The notes: generated from the sequence alone by a model not told the origin. A stretch of DNA of 64,000 nucleotides from Bacillota bacterium (GCA_023457255.1 JAEWMB010000026.1:124001-188000), one strand, 5' to 3'; shown: positions 27,611 to 40,200, numbered from the stretch's first letter. Made by a program: numbers and translations.

Positions 27611-30600
27611 ATGATGAAAGATAATTCGCAGGTAAAATCGAGTAAAAGTAACAAAGTTAACATTGTTATTGGTGCAAATTTTACAATTGATCCAATTGGA
27701 GAATCTTTAATATGGTGGTGCAGACAATTTTATCTTGATCCTGTTATTGAGCATCTGCCATATAATCAAGTTTTTCAAAATTTAATCGATCCTCAAAGTC
27801 CATTATCAGTAAATACTGATTTTAATATTATAATGATACGGTTTGATGATTGGATTCAGGATGGAGAGGCTTCTTATATACAGCAGAATCATATCCATGA
27901 TAATTTTATACAACTAAAGTCACTGGTGCAGAGTAGGTATGGAAGTGCTAAATTAATCGTTGGTATATTACCAATTGAAAATTGCTCCATTAAATTTATT
28001 AATTTAGAGTGGAAGGATTTTTTATCAAAGCAAGATAATACTACGGTGCTTGATTTAAGCAATTTAGGGCAGAGCTATCAGATACGGCAGATATATGATT
28101 CTTTACAAAACCAAATAGGCCATATTCCCTATACGGAAGAATATTTTGCTGTATTAGGCACATGTGTTGCCAGACAAATTCTTTCAAGTCAATCTCCAAA
28201 ATTCAAAGTTATTGCATTGGATTGTGACAATACCCTGTGGAATGGAATATGCGGAGAAATAGGACCACAAAAGGTTGAGGTGTCCTCAAATTATCAACTG
28301 TTGCAAAGATTCCTGATAGAACAGTATAACAAGGGTGTTTTGTTGGTTTTATGCAGTAAAAATAATATAGAAGATGTAAATGAAGTATTCACTTACAATA
28401 GGGGAATGCTTCTTGAGAAACATCATTTTATTACAGAACGAATTAACTGGAATAAAAAATCTGATAATTTGAAGGAAATTGCTATAGAACTAAATGTTAA
28501 TTTGGATTCATTTATTTTTATTGATGATAATCCTGCTGAGTGTTTGGAAGTGATGCAAAGCTGTCCGGAAATTTTAACGATTAATTTACCTTCGGAAAAT
28601 GCTATTCCTGATTTTCTGCAGCATATTTGGGCTTTGGATTTTACGAGGATTACACAAGAAGATAGTAAAAGAACTGCGATGTATATGGAAGAGAGAAAGC
28701 GGACCGCCGCCAGACAAACAGAATTATCATTCTCGGATTTTATTCAAACATTACATTTGAAGATAAGCATAAGGGAAGCGGTGGAAAAGGATTATACCAG
28801 AATATCACAGCTTACCAACCGAACCAATCAGTTCAATTTAAGTACAATTAGGCGTACAGAGCAGGAGATTAGGGAAATTACAGCACAAACCAATGTCAAA
28901 TGCATGATTGTAGAAGCGGAAGATAAGTTCGGTGCTTATGGAATATCTGGTGTAATAATTGGGGAAATCAAACAAGAACATTTTTTTATTGATACATTAT
29001 TACTTAGCTGTAGAATTCTTGGAAGAAATGTCGAGCAGGTGCTTTTAGCATTTTTATATACCTATGCAAAAGAAAAGGCTATTACATTGGTACAAGCTGA
29101 TTTTTATCCGACTGAAAAAAATATCCCAGTTAAGAATTTTATGGATGATAAATCCTGGAAGAAGATACGTACAGAGGGAAACCATGTTCGATATGAGTTG
29201 AATATGAAAGAGGCTTTTTATAAAGTCGTTGGCATAGAATGTTACTTTGGGAAGAGTTTACCTCAAATTATAAAAAAAGATGAGAAAATAGAATGCTATG
29301 TAGAATTTGATCACATTGCTGTTGCTGTTTTTAATATTCAGAAATCGGTCCACTATTACAAAGAGCTTGGTTATCAATGCAAGGAGCCGGTATTTGATCC
29401 CAATCAAAATGTCAATTTGGTCATGTGTAACAAAGATTCTTACTGTAATATAGAGTTAGTAGAACCCATGGATGCAAGCTCTCCAGTGCATAATTTATTA
29501 CAGCAATATGGAGAAATACCATATCATACATGTTATAGAGTAAAGTCGGTAAAAGAATTTACGAAGATGTTAACTTATAAAGAAATAGAATATGAGATTA
29601 TTAGTCCTCTAAAAGAAGCAGTATTATTTCATGGGAAGAAGGTCATATTCTTATCCATTGCAGCTGTTGGGATAATAGAGCTAATTGAAATGCCAGCCCT
29701 GAAAATGGATGATTCATCATTCCCTGTTAAAAATTGCTTGATTATTGAAACATCATCTTTCTATCAAACTTTGCATTTCTATCAAATGCTGGGTTATGGA
29801 AGAACTGACACATATGGATTGGAAAAGTCAGGTTTCCCAACATTGAAACTAGTGGAGAATCAATTCGAAAAATATCCCTATAAAATTGCAAAAATTCTTT
29901 ATAAAGAAAGCGATGAAACTATCTTTAATGGGGCAAAGCTAGAATACTTCGATCAATATAAAGATGAGATTCCTGGAATAAAGAAAGATATATCATGGAA
30001 TATCATAGTAGATAATGACATTAATTTATTATATAGAAACTATATTCTGGCTTTACAGTGTCATACGGGAAGTATAATACTAAAACATATGTCTTCTAAG
30101 AAAAAAGGGCTGGCCTATGATGAGGAAACGGATAAGAATATAGCCGAAAACCCAATTGAATTTGTATTGAATACAATTAAAGATTTGTTAAATAAGGATA
30201 CCGTTATCGCTGATATAAGCTTCTTAGCCAACGGGGGAAATTCACTTAAGGCTATAACCTTTATTTCTAGGATTCATAACAAATTTCATATAGCTCTAAA
30301 GCTGGAAGATGTAATAAATGACATACCACTGTCTGAAGTTATACGTAAAATCGAAGTTTCCGGGGAAAATGTTTGTATTCCAATCATTCCGGTAGAGGAA
30401 CAACGGTTTTATTCGCTTACAGATAGTCAAACCCGTCTATTTATGTTTTATCAGCTCAATAAGGATAGTCTTGTTTACAATATGCCAAGAGTAATGATCA
30501 TAGATGGAAAATTAGATACTATCCGATTTCAAGAGGCGGTGTCAGCGCTGATTCATCGTCATAGAATACTCCAAATGAATTTTGATGTAAAGGATGGTGT

Positions 30601-33600
30601 TCCATATCAGTATATAAGAAAGGAAGAGAAATTCAAGCTTAAAGTTCAGCAATTGAATGGAGAGGTTACGGAGGATAAAATTAATGAAATCATTCACAGA
30701 TTTATATGTCCATTTGATTTAAATAAAGATTTGTTGATTCGTGTTTCATTAGTTAAATTGAAAACCAGCCAATCTTTATTCCTGTTTGATGTTCATCATA
30801 TCATATCTGATGGCATCTCTATGGGAATTATAATAAATGAATTGATGCAGTTATATCATGGTACAAAATTAGCGCCAGTTAAAATTCAATTTATGGATTA
30901 TATTATCTGGCAGCAGCAATATGTAAAATCATATCAGGTAGAAGAACAAAAAAAATATTGGAAAAATAAGTTTCATGAAAATATTCCGGTATTACAGCTT
31001 CCAACAGATTATAAAAGAGAGGCAGTACAGAGTTTTGAAGGCACAAAAATTGTAGTTGATTTAGGAAGAGAATTAACAAAGTCAATACAAAGTGCTATTG
31101 AAGAAAGTAATGTATCCTTATATATGTATTTACAGGCAGCTTATACGATTGTATTGTCAAAATATTCATCACAGAATGATATCATCGTTGGATGTCCTAT
31201 TGCTGGTAGATCATATGAAGAAATTGAAGATACGGTAGGAATGTTTGTAGATATACTTCCGATTTGGAATAAGGTGAATTATGAGGTGACATTTCAAGAT
31301 TATCTAAAGGAAGTCAGGACAGTAACCTTAAATGCATTTGAAAATCCATACTTTCCATACGAAGATATCGTAAGCCACGGTCAAAGGGATACTAGCAGAA
31401 ATCCGATTTTTGATACGGTTTTTATATTGCAGAATATGGATAATAAAGATTTTGTCCTTTGTAATATGGAATTTGGAGGGATTGCTTCAGAAGAATTAAA
31501 GTTTTCTTTAAAGGATTTTTCACTAAATGTAGCCAAATATGATTTGACAATGGAAGCAGTTGAAGGTGCTGATAACATCTATTTCAGCATTGAATATTGC
31601 ACGAAACTGTTTACTGAGGCTACCATTCGCCAGCTGTTTCAATATTATAGCAATGTATTGAAGCAGGTTGTATCAAATGCAAATATTTTAATGTCGGATA
31701 TCAGCCTGCTTGATCAAAAAGAGAGCCTGTATCTGGCAGAAAAATTAAATACTATAGGTAATTGGCATGTTGCGGATACAATTCAGGCGATGTTTGAAAG
31801 AATCGTTGAAAGGAATCCAAACCATATTGCGGTTAGTATGAATGGTGAAAAGCTGACCTATCAGAAATTGAATGAGAAATCAAATCAGCTTGCAGATTAC
31901 CTTAGAAAGCTTTCGGTTAAGCCTGATAATCTGGTTGGTTTATTGTTAGAGCGTTCGTTCTATGTGCCAATAGCCATTATTGGGATTATTAAGGCAGGAG
32001 GGGCTTATCTTCCAATTGAAACGGAATACCCGGATAACAGAATCGATTTTATGATAAAGGATAGCGAAATTTCGGTATTAATTACGGATAAAGGTAATAG
32101 TAACCGTAAAATAAGCTCCGTTAAACACACCGTTTTAATTGATGAGGAAGAGCAATTTATGTCCTATCGTAAGACAAATCCGTTCTGTGTGATTAATTCA
32201 GATAACCTTGTCTATGTCATTTATACCTCTGGAACAACTGGTAATCCTAAGGGTGTCATGGTTGAACATCATAGCCTTTTAAATTATGTTTTATGGAGGA
32301 TAAAACAGTATAATTTCACATCTGACGATATTACTTTGCAATTGCTTCCGGTTGCCTTTGATGGATTTGGTTCTAATTTTTATTCAGCAATTCTGTCTGG
32401 GGGAGAATTGGTTTATATGGATAAGGATAGTTGGCGGGACTTTCAACTTATTAGGAAAACAATATATTTAAATGGTGTAACCAATTTAAGCGTCGTGCCT
32501 ACTATGTATCGAGGAATACTGGAGGAAGCTTCATCTGAAGAGCTTATGACTGTGAGGTTTGTTGTTTTGGCAGGTGAATCATCAAATAGGGAGTTAATTG
32601 AATTAAGTCAAAAGATAGGGAAAAACATACAATTAATGAATGAATATGGACCTACAGAGGGCACAATTGCAACAACTGCGTTTTTGCATATGACACCGGA
32701 TTGCTTTAATGTAATAGGAAGACCGTTAAGTAATATTAATGTATTTGTTGTTGATAAATTCCATAATATTCTGCCTCGTAAGGTACCAGGTGAATTATGC
32801 ATTTCTGGAGTGGGATTGTCAAGAGGATATTATAACAATACTGGATTAACAAATGAAAAGTTTAGGAAAGAATCAAAAATAACTAAGGAATTAATATATA
32901 AAACAGGTGATATTGTAAAGCTCGACGATAGCGGTAATCTAGTATATCTTGGAAGGTCGGATTATCAGGTGAAAATACGTGGCTACCGAGTGGAACTTTC
33001 GGAAATCGAAAGCCAAATACTTCAATATCCGGGTATCAATCAAGTTGTGGTATTAACAACCCATAAGGAAGAGGATGTCTATTTATGTTCCTATATGGTA
33101 TGCAAAGATTTAAACCTGAAAGAATTGCGAAAGTTTCTTGCCGCAAGAATTCCGGCATACATGATTCCTGAGTTTTTTGTGGTATTGGATGAAATTCCGA
33201 TGACCATCAATGGAAAGATTGATCAGAAGAAGCTGTTTGCTGCTTTACCTGCCGTAGAAGAAACACAGGATGTGAAACCAAATGGAATTGTGGAATCAAG
33301 AGTAGTACAAATATGTAAAGATATTTTAAAAAGGAACAAGGTGGGAATGCATGATGATTTCTTTTTTATTGGTGGGGACTCATTAAAAGCAGCCAGGCTG
33401 TTATCAAGAGTTTCCAAGGAATTTCACATTGATATTCCAATGAATTTCTTGTTTCAGAACCCGGTCATTGAAGATATCTCTCGGTATATAAAAGAAATGA
33501 ATCGGCAAAATTATTCACCGATTACTCAGGCTTTGATACAAAAAACGTATCCGATGTCTTCTTCACAGAAAAGAATCTATATTCTAAGTCAGATGGAAGA

Positions 33601-36600
33601 TGTGGGTACAAGTTATAATATGCCGTTAATGATTGAATTTTATGGCAGGGTAGATCGGAATCGTCTTAGTATAGCATTGAAAGAAATAATACTGCAGGAG
33701 GAAATTCTAAGAACTACATTTACAATTGTAAATCAAGAACCGGTGCAAATTGTTCATTCAGGTATGCGGGTTGATGTCTCGTGCTGTGAATTAAATGATG
33801 GTAATCTGCAAAGAACCGCAGAGCAGTTTATTAAGCCGTTTGATTTGGAGAATGGACCATTAATACGGGTGGGAATATTTGAAAGTCGAGACAAAGATAT
33901 TCTCTTATTGGATATACATCATATTGTGGCTGATGGTATCTCCATTGGAATTATTCTTAAAAAACTTTCAAAATGTTATAAAAATGAATCTCTTGATAGG
34001 AAGGAAATTCAATTTAAGGATTTTGCAGTATGGCAGAAGGCTTCCTTTAATAACGCAAGAATACAGAAGCAGAAAGAATACTGGCTCAATCTTTATAGTG
34101 GAGACATTCCGGTATTAAACTATATTACTGATTATGAAAGGCCGTTGCAAATAGGTTATAAAGGGGCAGAATTTAAGGTCCCGGTAATTGAATTCCTGTT
34201 CCTGAAAATGAGGGAATTAGAAATGGCACAAAAAAGTACTGCTTTTATGATTTTATTAGCAGTATTTTATACTGTACTTGCCCGAATCAGTAATCAGGAA
34301 GATATTATAGTTGGAACACCTTTAGCTGGGAGAAATCATCCTGATTCAGAGGATATGGTGGGCAATTTTGTTAATACAATTGCATTAAGAAACAGACCCG
34401 AAATGGATAAAAAATTTTTAGAATTTCTTAATGAGGTAAAGGATAACTTTATCAGAGCATATGAAAATCAGGATTTTCATTTTGAAGAGTTGGTAGACGC
34501 CTTAAAGCTTGATAAGAATACAAAGAGAAGACCCTTGTTTGATGTTATGTTTGTCATGCGTAATATGGAAAAGCCAGAAGTGGATTTTTCAGGTCTTACA
34601 TATCAAATATTAGACTTTAATACAAATGTTTCAAAGTATGATATAACACTTACAGCAACTGAAGAGGAGAATACTATTACTCTTAACTTCCAATATAATA
34701 CTCAATTATTTAGACACGAGACAATACAAAAAATATCCGAGTATTATCTTAAATTATTAGAGGAAATAGTGAATAATCCAAATCAGTGCATCGGATGTAT
34801 TCCAATGATGTCTCAACAGGATGAAGAACGTTTGCTCAGTGAATTTAATCATAGCACCTGCGAAGAAATCAAGAATACCTATGTAATGGAACTATTTCAA
34901 AAGCAAGTTGCGAAAACCCCGAATTTAACTGCAATTGTATACCATGATAAATCACTCACCTATGAACAGTTAAATCAGATGGTTATGTTTATTGGCACAC
35001 GGCTGCGTGGTACATGCCTTCCTATGGGAAATACAGTTGCTATTTTGGCTAAACCATCATTAGAGATGATTATCGCTATGTTAAGTGTTTTGCAGGCAGG
35101 TTATACGTATTTGCCCATTGACTCAAGCCAGCCTATGGAAAGAATCCGGTATTTTCTGAGTGATAGTGATGCAAAAATTTTATTAATTCAGAATAAGGAG
35201 ATGTTAAAGGATACGGTAGATGAAGTCAGTATTTGGGATTTAGAAGAACTTTTCAAAGAGGCAAAAGGGGAAGTAGGTTTAAGAAGTGAGTATGCAGAGA
35301 ATGATTTAGCTTATATGATTTACACTTCCGGTACCACAGGTAAGCAAAAAGGTGTATTAGTAAAACAAAAAGGACTAATTAATTATGTATATTGGTTTTT
35401 GAAAAAAACAGGTATGCAAGCAAAGGAAAAAGCGATATTATTGTCCTCTTATGCATTTGATTTAGGCTATTCGGTAATCTATCCAACACTACTTTCCGGT
35501 GGAGAGTTACATCTTATCGATAAAGAAGAATGTATGGACTCTGAATTTATCTTGAGTTATATCAGAGAAAACAACATCAGTTATATGAAAGTAACACCGA
35601 CACTGTTTAGTATGATTCAACGAGTGGATGCCAATGGTAAGGAACATATCATACTACCATTAAAGATGGTGGTACTAGGCGGTGAAAGAATCAATGTGGA
35701 AGAAGTGCAAAAATTTCACAAGAAACATCCGTATACTCGAATACTTAATCATTATGGACCCACTGAAACAACAATTGGTGCGATTGCAAGGGAGATAAAC
35801 TTTGATGAAATAGATGATTATGCAAGAATACCGGATATTGGAAGACCAATTACGAATATGAAGGTTTATATTTTAAACAAAACCCTTTCTCCTGTTCCAA
35901 TCAATACGATTGGAGAAATCTATATTCAAGGGCCTGGAGTGGCATTGGGATATTATAAAAAAGAAGAACTTACAAGAGAAAGGTTTGTAAAATCGCCATT
36001 TGGTTCCAATAATGCAAGAATGTATCGAACTGGCGATTATGGAAGATTTCTACCTGATGGCAATATTGAGTTTATAGGACGAGCTGATAATCAAATTAAA
36101 ATTCGTGGGTATCGTATTGAATTATCTGAAATTGAAAGCATATTGCTCCAGAGTCAATGGGTAACAAACGCTGTAATTGGATACAGAGAGGATATTTACG
36201 GAAACAATTATTTAGTAGCGTACTATATGTCAAATATATTAGTTGATGAAAAGAAATTAAAACTAGAGTTATTAGGGAAACTACCGGAGTATATGGTGCC
36301 ATCCTATTTTCTTCATGTACAGGAATTACCGGCAAATCAAAACGGAAAGATTGATATGAGGGCTTTGGAACAAATTGAGGTGAGAACAGTAAAAGAAACA
36401 TTTTCTGTTAAGACACCATTAGAAGAGGAATTGATGGTACTTTGGCAGGAAATACTTGGAATCAGTAAGATAGGATGTAATGACAATTTCTTTGATATAG
36501 GCGGAAATTCCTTATCATTAATTTACTTATATCAAAAATTAAATGAAAGATATCCGGGGAAACTACGGGTCGCTCAACTCTTTCAATACCCGACTATTGT

Positions 36601-37237
36601 AAAATTGGCAGATTTTCTGGAAAAAAATCATGTGATGAATATGGATTATGGGAAGTTTCAATTGAAAATGCCCGAAGAATATTTCCTTAATGATAGGGAT
36701 ACAAATCATACAACTTACTTTTGTGGATATCTCCCGGAAGTATTAGAATATCAGCTAAGACATTTATGTGAGAACAAATCCTTCGATTTTGAAAGTGTAT
36801 TATTAGGAGTATTTATCTATATTTTGTCGCAAGAGAGTAATACGAAGATAATATCCTCTCAATATATAGCAGGTAGGCAGAGTAAAATATATCAGGTTAC
36901 AGCAGACCTTACTGCCATTAATAATTTTCAGTCTTATTTTCAGGAGATAATGGATCAAATGCATCTTGGAATAGTAAGTATTGAGAATATTGATGATATC
37001 AATCATATCCCTGTTAAAAAAGAATATATCTTACCAATTTTCATTATTGATGGTAAAGCGAAATTGAATCAAAAGATAGCTGAAGAATATGATATTTGCT
37101 TTGGGGTTGAATTTAATAAGAGTCCACGAAAGGTATTTTGTACTTATAATGTTCAGATTTTAAATGAAATTAAGGTCAAGGAATTTATGAATAACTATTT
37201 GAAAGTGCTGGAGTATATTACGAACATTATTAATTAA
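27611..37237 (+). CDS. Hybrid megasynthase: FkbH-VOC-carrier-C-A-PCP-C-A-PCP-half C
   Basis: 3208 residues. Domains in order: an N-terminal SGNH-like region (1-190); HAD-type FkbH domain with Asp204/Asp206 in LDCDNTLW and DD at 305-306; a GNAT-like tail to about 540; a VOC/glyoxalase domain (about 565-690, EFDHIAVAV) and a weaker second half to about 830; carrier 1 (Ser878, NGGNS); C1 (HHIISDG at 1062); A1 (about 1390-1880); PCP2 (Ser1924); C2 (HHIVADG at 2103); A2 (about 2425-2920); PCP3 (Ser2967); and an isolated C-terminal lobe of a C domain (3010-3208). FkbH domains load glyceryl from 1,3-bisphosphoglycerate onto a carrier, so carrier 1 is a likely starter site. By-eye pocket residues: A2 reads DLSKVGHIG+K, almost the Asp code DLTKVGHIGK. 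A1 reads DGSSVAEIA+K, nearest to Tyr codes but uncertain. Confidence 0.9.
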   Translation: MMKDNSQVKSSKSNKVNIVIGANFTIDPIGESLIWWCRQFYLDPVIEHLPYNQVFQNLIDPQSPLSVNTDFNIIMIRFDDWIQDGEASYIQQNHIHDNFIQLKSLVQSRYGSAKLIVGILPIENCSIKFINLEWKDFLSKQDNTTVLDLSNLGQSYQIRQIYDSLQNQIGHIPYTEEYFAVLGTCVARQILSSQSPKFKVIALDCDNTLWNGICGEIGPQKVEVSSNYQLLQRFLIEQYNKGVLLVLCSKNNIEDVNEVFTYNRGMLLEKHHFITERINWNKKSDNLKEIAIELNVNLDSFIFIDDNPAECLEVMQSCPEILTINLPSENAIPDFLQHIWALDFTRITQEDSKRTAMYMEERKRTAARQTELSFSDFIQTLHLKISIREAVEKDYTRISQLTNRTNQFNLSTIRRTEQEIREITAQTNVKCMIVEAEDKFGAYGISGVIIGEIKQEHFFIDTLLLSCRILGRNVEQVLLAFLYTYAKEKAITLVQADFYPTEKNIPVKNFMDDKSWKKIRTEGNHVRYELNMKEAFYKVVGIECYFGKSLPQIIKKDEKIECYVEFDHIAVAVFNIQKSVHYYKELGYQCKEPVFDPNQNVNLVMCNKDSYCNIELVEPMDASSPVHNLLQQYGEIPYHTCYRVKSVKEFTKMLTYKEIEYEIISPLKEAVLFHGKKVIFLSIAAVGIIELIEMPALKMDDSSFPVKNCLIIETSSFYQTLHFYQMLGYGRTDTYGLEKSGFPTLKLVENQFEKYPYKIAKILYKESDETIFNGAKLEYFDQYKDEIPGIKKDISWNIIVDNDINLLYRNYILALQCHTGSIILKHMSSKKKGLAYDEETDKNIAENPIEFVLNTIKDLLNKDTVIADISFLANGGNSLKAITFISRIHNKFHIALKLEDVINDIPLSEVIRKIEVSGENVCIPIIPVEEQRFYSLTDSQTRLFMFYQLNKDSLVYNMPRVMIIDGKLDTIRFQEAVSALIHRHRILQMNFDVKDGVPYQYIRKEEKFKLKVQQLNGEVTEDKINEIIHRFICPFDLNKDLLIRVSLVKLKTSQSLFLFDVHHIISDGISMGIIINELMQLYHGTKLAPVKIQFMDYIIWQQQYVKSYQVEEQKKYWKNKFHENIPVLQLPTDYKREAVQSFEGTKIVVDLGRELTKSIQSAIEESNVSLYMYLQAAYTIVLSKYSSQNDIIVGCPIAGRSYEEIEDTVGMFVDILPIWNKVNYEVTFQDYLKEVRTVTLNAFENPYFPYEDIVSHGQRDTSRNPIFDTVFILQNMDNKDFVLCNMEFGGIASEELKFSLKDFSLNVAKYDLTMEAVEGADNIYFSIEYCTKLFTEATIRQLFQYYSNVLKQVVSNANILMSDISLLDQKESLYLAEKLNTIGNWHVADTIQAMFERIVERNPNHIAVSMNGEKLTYQKLNEKSNQLADYLRKLSVKPDNLVGLLLERSFYVPIAIIGIIKAGGAYLPIETEYPDNRIDFMIKDSEISVLITDKGNSNRKISSVKHTVLIDEEEQFMSYRKTNPFCVINSDNLVYVIYTSGTTGNPKGVMVEHHSLLNYVLWRIKQYNFTSDDITLQLLPVAFDGFGSNFYSAILSGGELVYMDKDSWRDFQLIRKTIYLNGVTNLSVVPTMYRGILEEASSEELMTVRFVVLAGESSNRELIELSQKIGKNIQLMNEYGPTEGTIATTAFLHMTPDCFNVIGRPLSNINVFVVDKFHNILPRKVPGELCISGVGLSRGYYNNTGLTNEKFRKESKITKELIYKTGDIVKLDDSGNLVYLGRSDYQVKIRGYRVELSEIESQILQYPGINQVVVLTTHKEEDVYLCSYMVCKDLNLKELRKFLAARIPAYMIPEFFVVLDEIPMTINGKIDQKKLFAALPAVEETQDVKPNGIVESRVVQICKDILKRNKVGMHDDFFFIGGDSLKAARLLSRVSKEFHIDIPMNFLFQNPVIEDISRYIKEMNRQNYSPITQALIQKTYPMSSSQKRIYILSQMEDVGTSYNMPLMIEFYGRVDRNRLSIALKEIILQEEILRTTFTIVNQEPVQIVHSGMRVDVSCCELNDGNLQRTAEQFIKPFDLENGPLIRVGIFESRDKDILLLDIHHIVADGISIGIILKKLSKCYKNESLDRKEIQFKDFAVWQKASFNNARIQKQKEYWLNLYSGDIPVLNYITDYERPLQIGYKGAEFKVPVIEFLFLKMRELEMAQKSTAFMILLAVFYTVLARISNQEDIIVGTPLAGRNHPDSEDMVGNFVNTIALRNRPEMDKKFLEFLNEVKDNFIRAYENQDFHFEELVDALKLDKNTKRRPLFDVMFVMRNMEKPEVDFSGLTYQILDFNTNVSKYDITLTATEEENTITLNFQYNTQLFRHETIQKISEYYLKLLEEIVNNPNQCIGCIPMMSQQDEERLLSEFNHSTCEEIKNTYVMELFQKQVAKTPNLTAIVYHDKSLTYEQLNQMVMFIGTRLRGTCLPMGNTVAILAKPSLEMIIAMLSVLQAGYTYLPIDSSQPMERIRYFLSDSDAKILLIQNKEMLKDTVDEVSIWDLEELFKEAKGEVGLRSEYAENDLAYMIYTSGTTGKQKGVLVKQKGLINYVYWFLKKTGMQAKEKAILLSSYAFDLGYSVIYPTLLSGGELHLIDKEECMDSEFILSYIRENNISYMKVTPTLFSMIQRVDANGKEHIILPLKMVVLGGERINVEEVQKFHKKHPYTRILNHYGPTETTIGAIAREINFDEIDDYARIPDIGRPITNMKVYILNKTLSPVPINTIGEIYIQGPGVALGYYKKEELTRERFVKSPFGSNNARMYRTGDYGRFLPDGNIEFIGRADNQIKIRGYRIELSEIESILLQSQWVTNAVIGYREDIYGNNYLVAYYMSNILVDEKKLKLELLGKLPEYMVPSYFLHVQELPANQNGKIDMRALEQIEVRTVKETFSVKTPLEEELMVLWQEILGISKIGCNDNFFDIGGNSLSLIYLYQKLNERYPGKLRVAQLFQYPTIVKLADFLEKNHVMNMDYGKFQLKMPEEYFLNDRDTNHTTYFCGYLPEVLEYQLRHLCENKSFDFESVLLGVFIYILSQESNTKIISSQYIAGRQSKIYQVTADLTAINNFQSYFQEIMDQMHLGIVSIENIDDINHIPVKKEYILPIFIIDGKAKLNQKIAEEYDICFGVEFNKSPRKVFCTYNVQILNEIKVKEFMNNYLKVLEYITNIIN

Positions 37238-37271
37238 GAAATATTTTTTTACACGCAATCTTGAGAAAGGT

Positions 37272-40200
37272 ATGGTTATTTTTATGGGGAATTCATTACC
37301 GGATTTATCACAGATTTTAAGTTCCAGTAGCAATGATTACGAAATAAAGGAAACAATCAAAAAAAATAACGATATTGCTATCATTGGTTTGGATGTGAAT
37401 TTTCCGCAGGCTGAGAATTACAACGAGTTTTGGGATAATCTAATCAATGAAAAAGACAGTATTCGAAGTATACCAAGTAACCGTAAGGAGGAAATTGAGA
37501 ACTATGTAAAACTGGTGGAGTGTGGAAGGGAATATCAATATAGAGAGATTGCCTATCTGGATGATATTAGCGGGTTTGATTATGAGTTTTTTCATTTGTC
37601 TCCGAAAGAAGCTGCGCTCATGGACCCGAACCAGCGCCTGTTTCTTCAATGCGTATGGAAGACTATTGAGGATGCAGGATATGGGGAAAATCAAATAACC
37701 GGTAGCAGGACAGGTATCTATGTGGGTTATAAAAGCACATTGTCTAATGTATATTACGATATGATTCGACTTTTAGAACCACAGGAATTGGATTTGGCGG
37801 CGGTAGGAAACAAGACTCCTGTAATCGCAAGCCGCATTGCACATATATTGGATTTAAAAGGCCCTAATATGATTATTGATACGGCATGTTCAAGTTCTTT
37901 GGTAGCGATTCATTTAGCATGTCAGGCATTAAGGCAGGGAGAGTGTGAGAATGCGATTGTAGGAAGCACAAGGCTAGATATTCTTCCACTTGAGAATCAA
38001 AATAAGCTTGGAATTGAATCAAAAGATGGGAGAACTAAAACATTTGATTTGCAATCGGATGGAACTGGTGGAGGAGAAGGCGTTGCTGCTGTATTTTTGA
38101 AGCCTTTTAATAAGGCAGTAGAAGATGGGGATCATATTTATGCCGTAATAAAAGGAAGTGCTATAAACCATGATGGACATGCGATTGGGCTGACGGCACC
38201 AAATGCCAGCGCGCAGGAAGATGTCATTTTAAGAGCCCTTAAATCAGCAGGTATTACAGCAGATAATCTCTCTTATATTGAGGCTCATGGTACAGGAACA
38301 AAGCTTGGGGATCCAATTGAATTAGAAGGGCTAACCAAAGCGTTTACTAAATTTACAGATCAATACCAATTTTGCGGGATTGGTTCGGTAAAATCAAATA
38401 TTGGTCACCTTGATAACTGCGCCGGCATGGCGGGGTTAATTAAAGCAGTGCTGGCACTGCAGAATAAGAAGATACCTGCAAGTTTACACTTTTATTCACC
38501 GAACCCTGAAATTAATTTTATTTTGTCCCCATTCTATGTATGTGAACAATCACAATCATGGGAAACACCAGGAATACGGAGGTGTGGAGTAAGTGCTTTC
38601 GGCTTGAGCGGAACGAACTGCCATATCATACTTGAGGAAGCACCTGTATGTGAACAATTTACAGAGAATAAGAAATTATATCAGATCATAAGCATATCCG
38701 CAAAGAGTGAAGATGCATTATATCGTTACATTAAGAGATATCAGGAATATTTTATGAAACATCCGGATGGAAATCTTGAATCCATTTGCCGGACATCAAA
38801 TTGCGGAAGAGGTCACTATGAATATCGCCTTGCAATTTTGGCAGATTCCTATGCAGATCTAAAGAACAAAGTATTAAGCATCAATCAACTTAACAAGCTT
38901 AATCATAATATATATCATGGATTACATAAAGTAAAAGAAAAAGAAACAGTTGATTTAGCAAGTAATGAAATCACGAAATGGCAGATGAAAGAGCTTAGCA
39001 TACAGGCGATAAAAGTGTTGCAAGAGTGCAATGACTTTTCTAATGAGTTGGTATTGCAGGAAATCTGCAGATTATATATTCAAGGTGCAAAAATTCCATG
39101 GGAAACCATGTGGACAAGCTATCAAAAAGTAAACATTCCCACCTATCCTTTTGAACGTAATAAATGCTGGCTGGATATGGGTAATATTCAGAAGCAAAGT
39201 ATCCAAGAGCAAAGCATCTCTTTTGGAAACATTCCCGATGAAGCAAGAAAAGAAATAGAAGAAATATTGAGACGGTATAAACTTACTTCAAAGAAACTAA
39301 ATGAGGAGAAGATATCTAAGGTAATCCTAACGGGAAGGGGTTCAGGCAGCTATACCAAGTTTGAAAAGGCTTTGGCAGAGGTATATTTTAGGGTTTTAGG
39401 GATTATCAGTATGGACATTGATGAAAGTTTTTATGAATTAGGAGGAGATTCTCTGATTGCAATAAAGGTTGCAAATATCTATAACCATGAAAATATTTGT
39501 AAATTAGAAATCGTCGATATATTAAAGTATAGTTCCATTCGTAAGATAGCATCCCACTTGGAAAAGATATCGATTGGGGAGAGAGATAGTTCGGATATGT
39601 ACCAATATTTAAGTAAAGTAGAGGAGCATGAAGATTATCCGCTTTCTTCACCCCAAAAGAGAATGTTTGTGATGGATTGGTTCAGGAATATTAAGTCAGT
39701 ATACAATATGAATCGCGTATTCCTGATTGAAGGACCATTAGATATCAGTAAGACAGAGAAAGCCTTTCAGACGATAATTGATCGGCAGGAATCATTTCGT
39801 ACCTCGTTTTTACTAAGAAATAGTGAGCCGGTACAAATCATACACAAAAAAGTAGAGTTTAATATTGAATGTATGGAGGCAGAGGAAGATGAGATTGAAA
39901 AGCTAGTGGGGAGGTTTTTTCGTCCTTTTCAGCTAAGCCAGGCACCTTTGCTTCGAGTGGGTATTATAAAACTGGAATCTGAAAAAAATATACTAATCAT
40001 GGATATGCATCATATTATTTCAGACGGAACATCGACTGAAATTATGATGAATGATTTTGTGAAACTATATCAGGGAGAAACAGTGGAACCAGTAAAGTGC
40101 CAATATAGGGATTATGCAGTATGGCAGATAAAAAGCAGGGAATTTCCTCAAATGAAAACCCAAGAAGAATACTGGAAAAGCGTATTTGCTGATACCGTAC

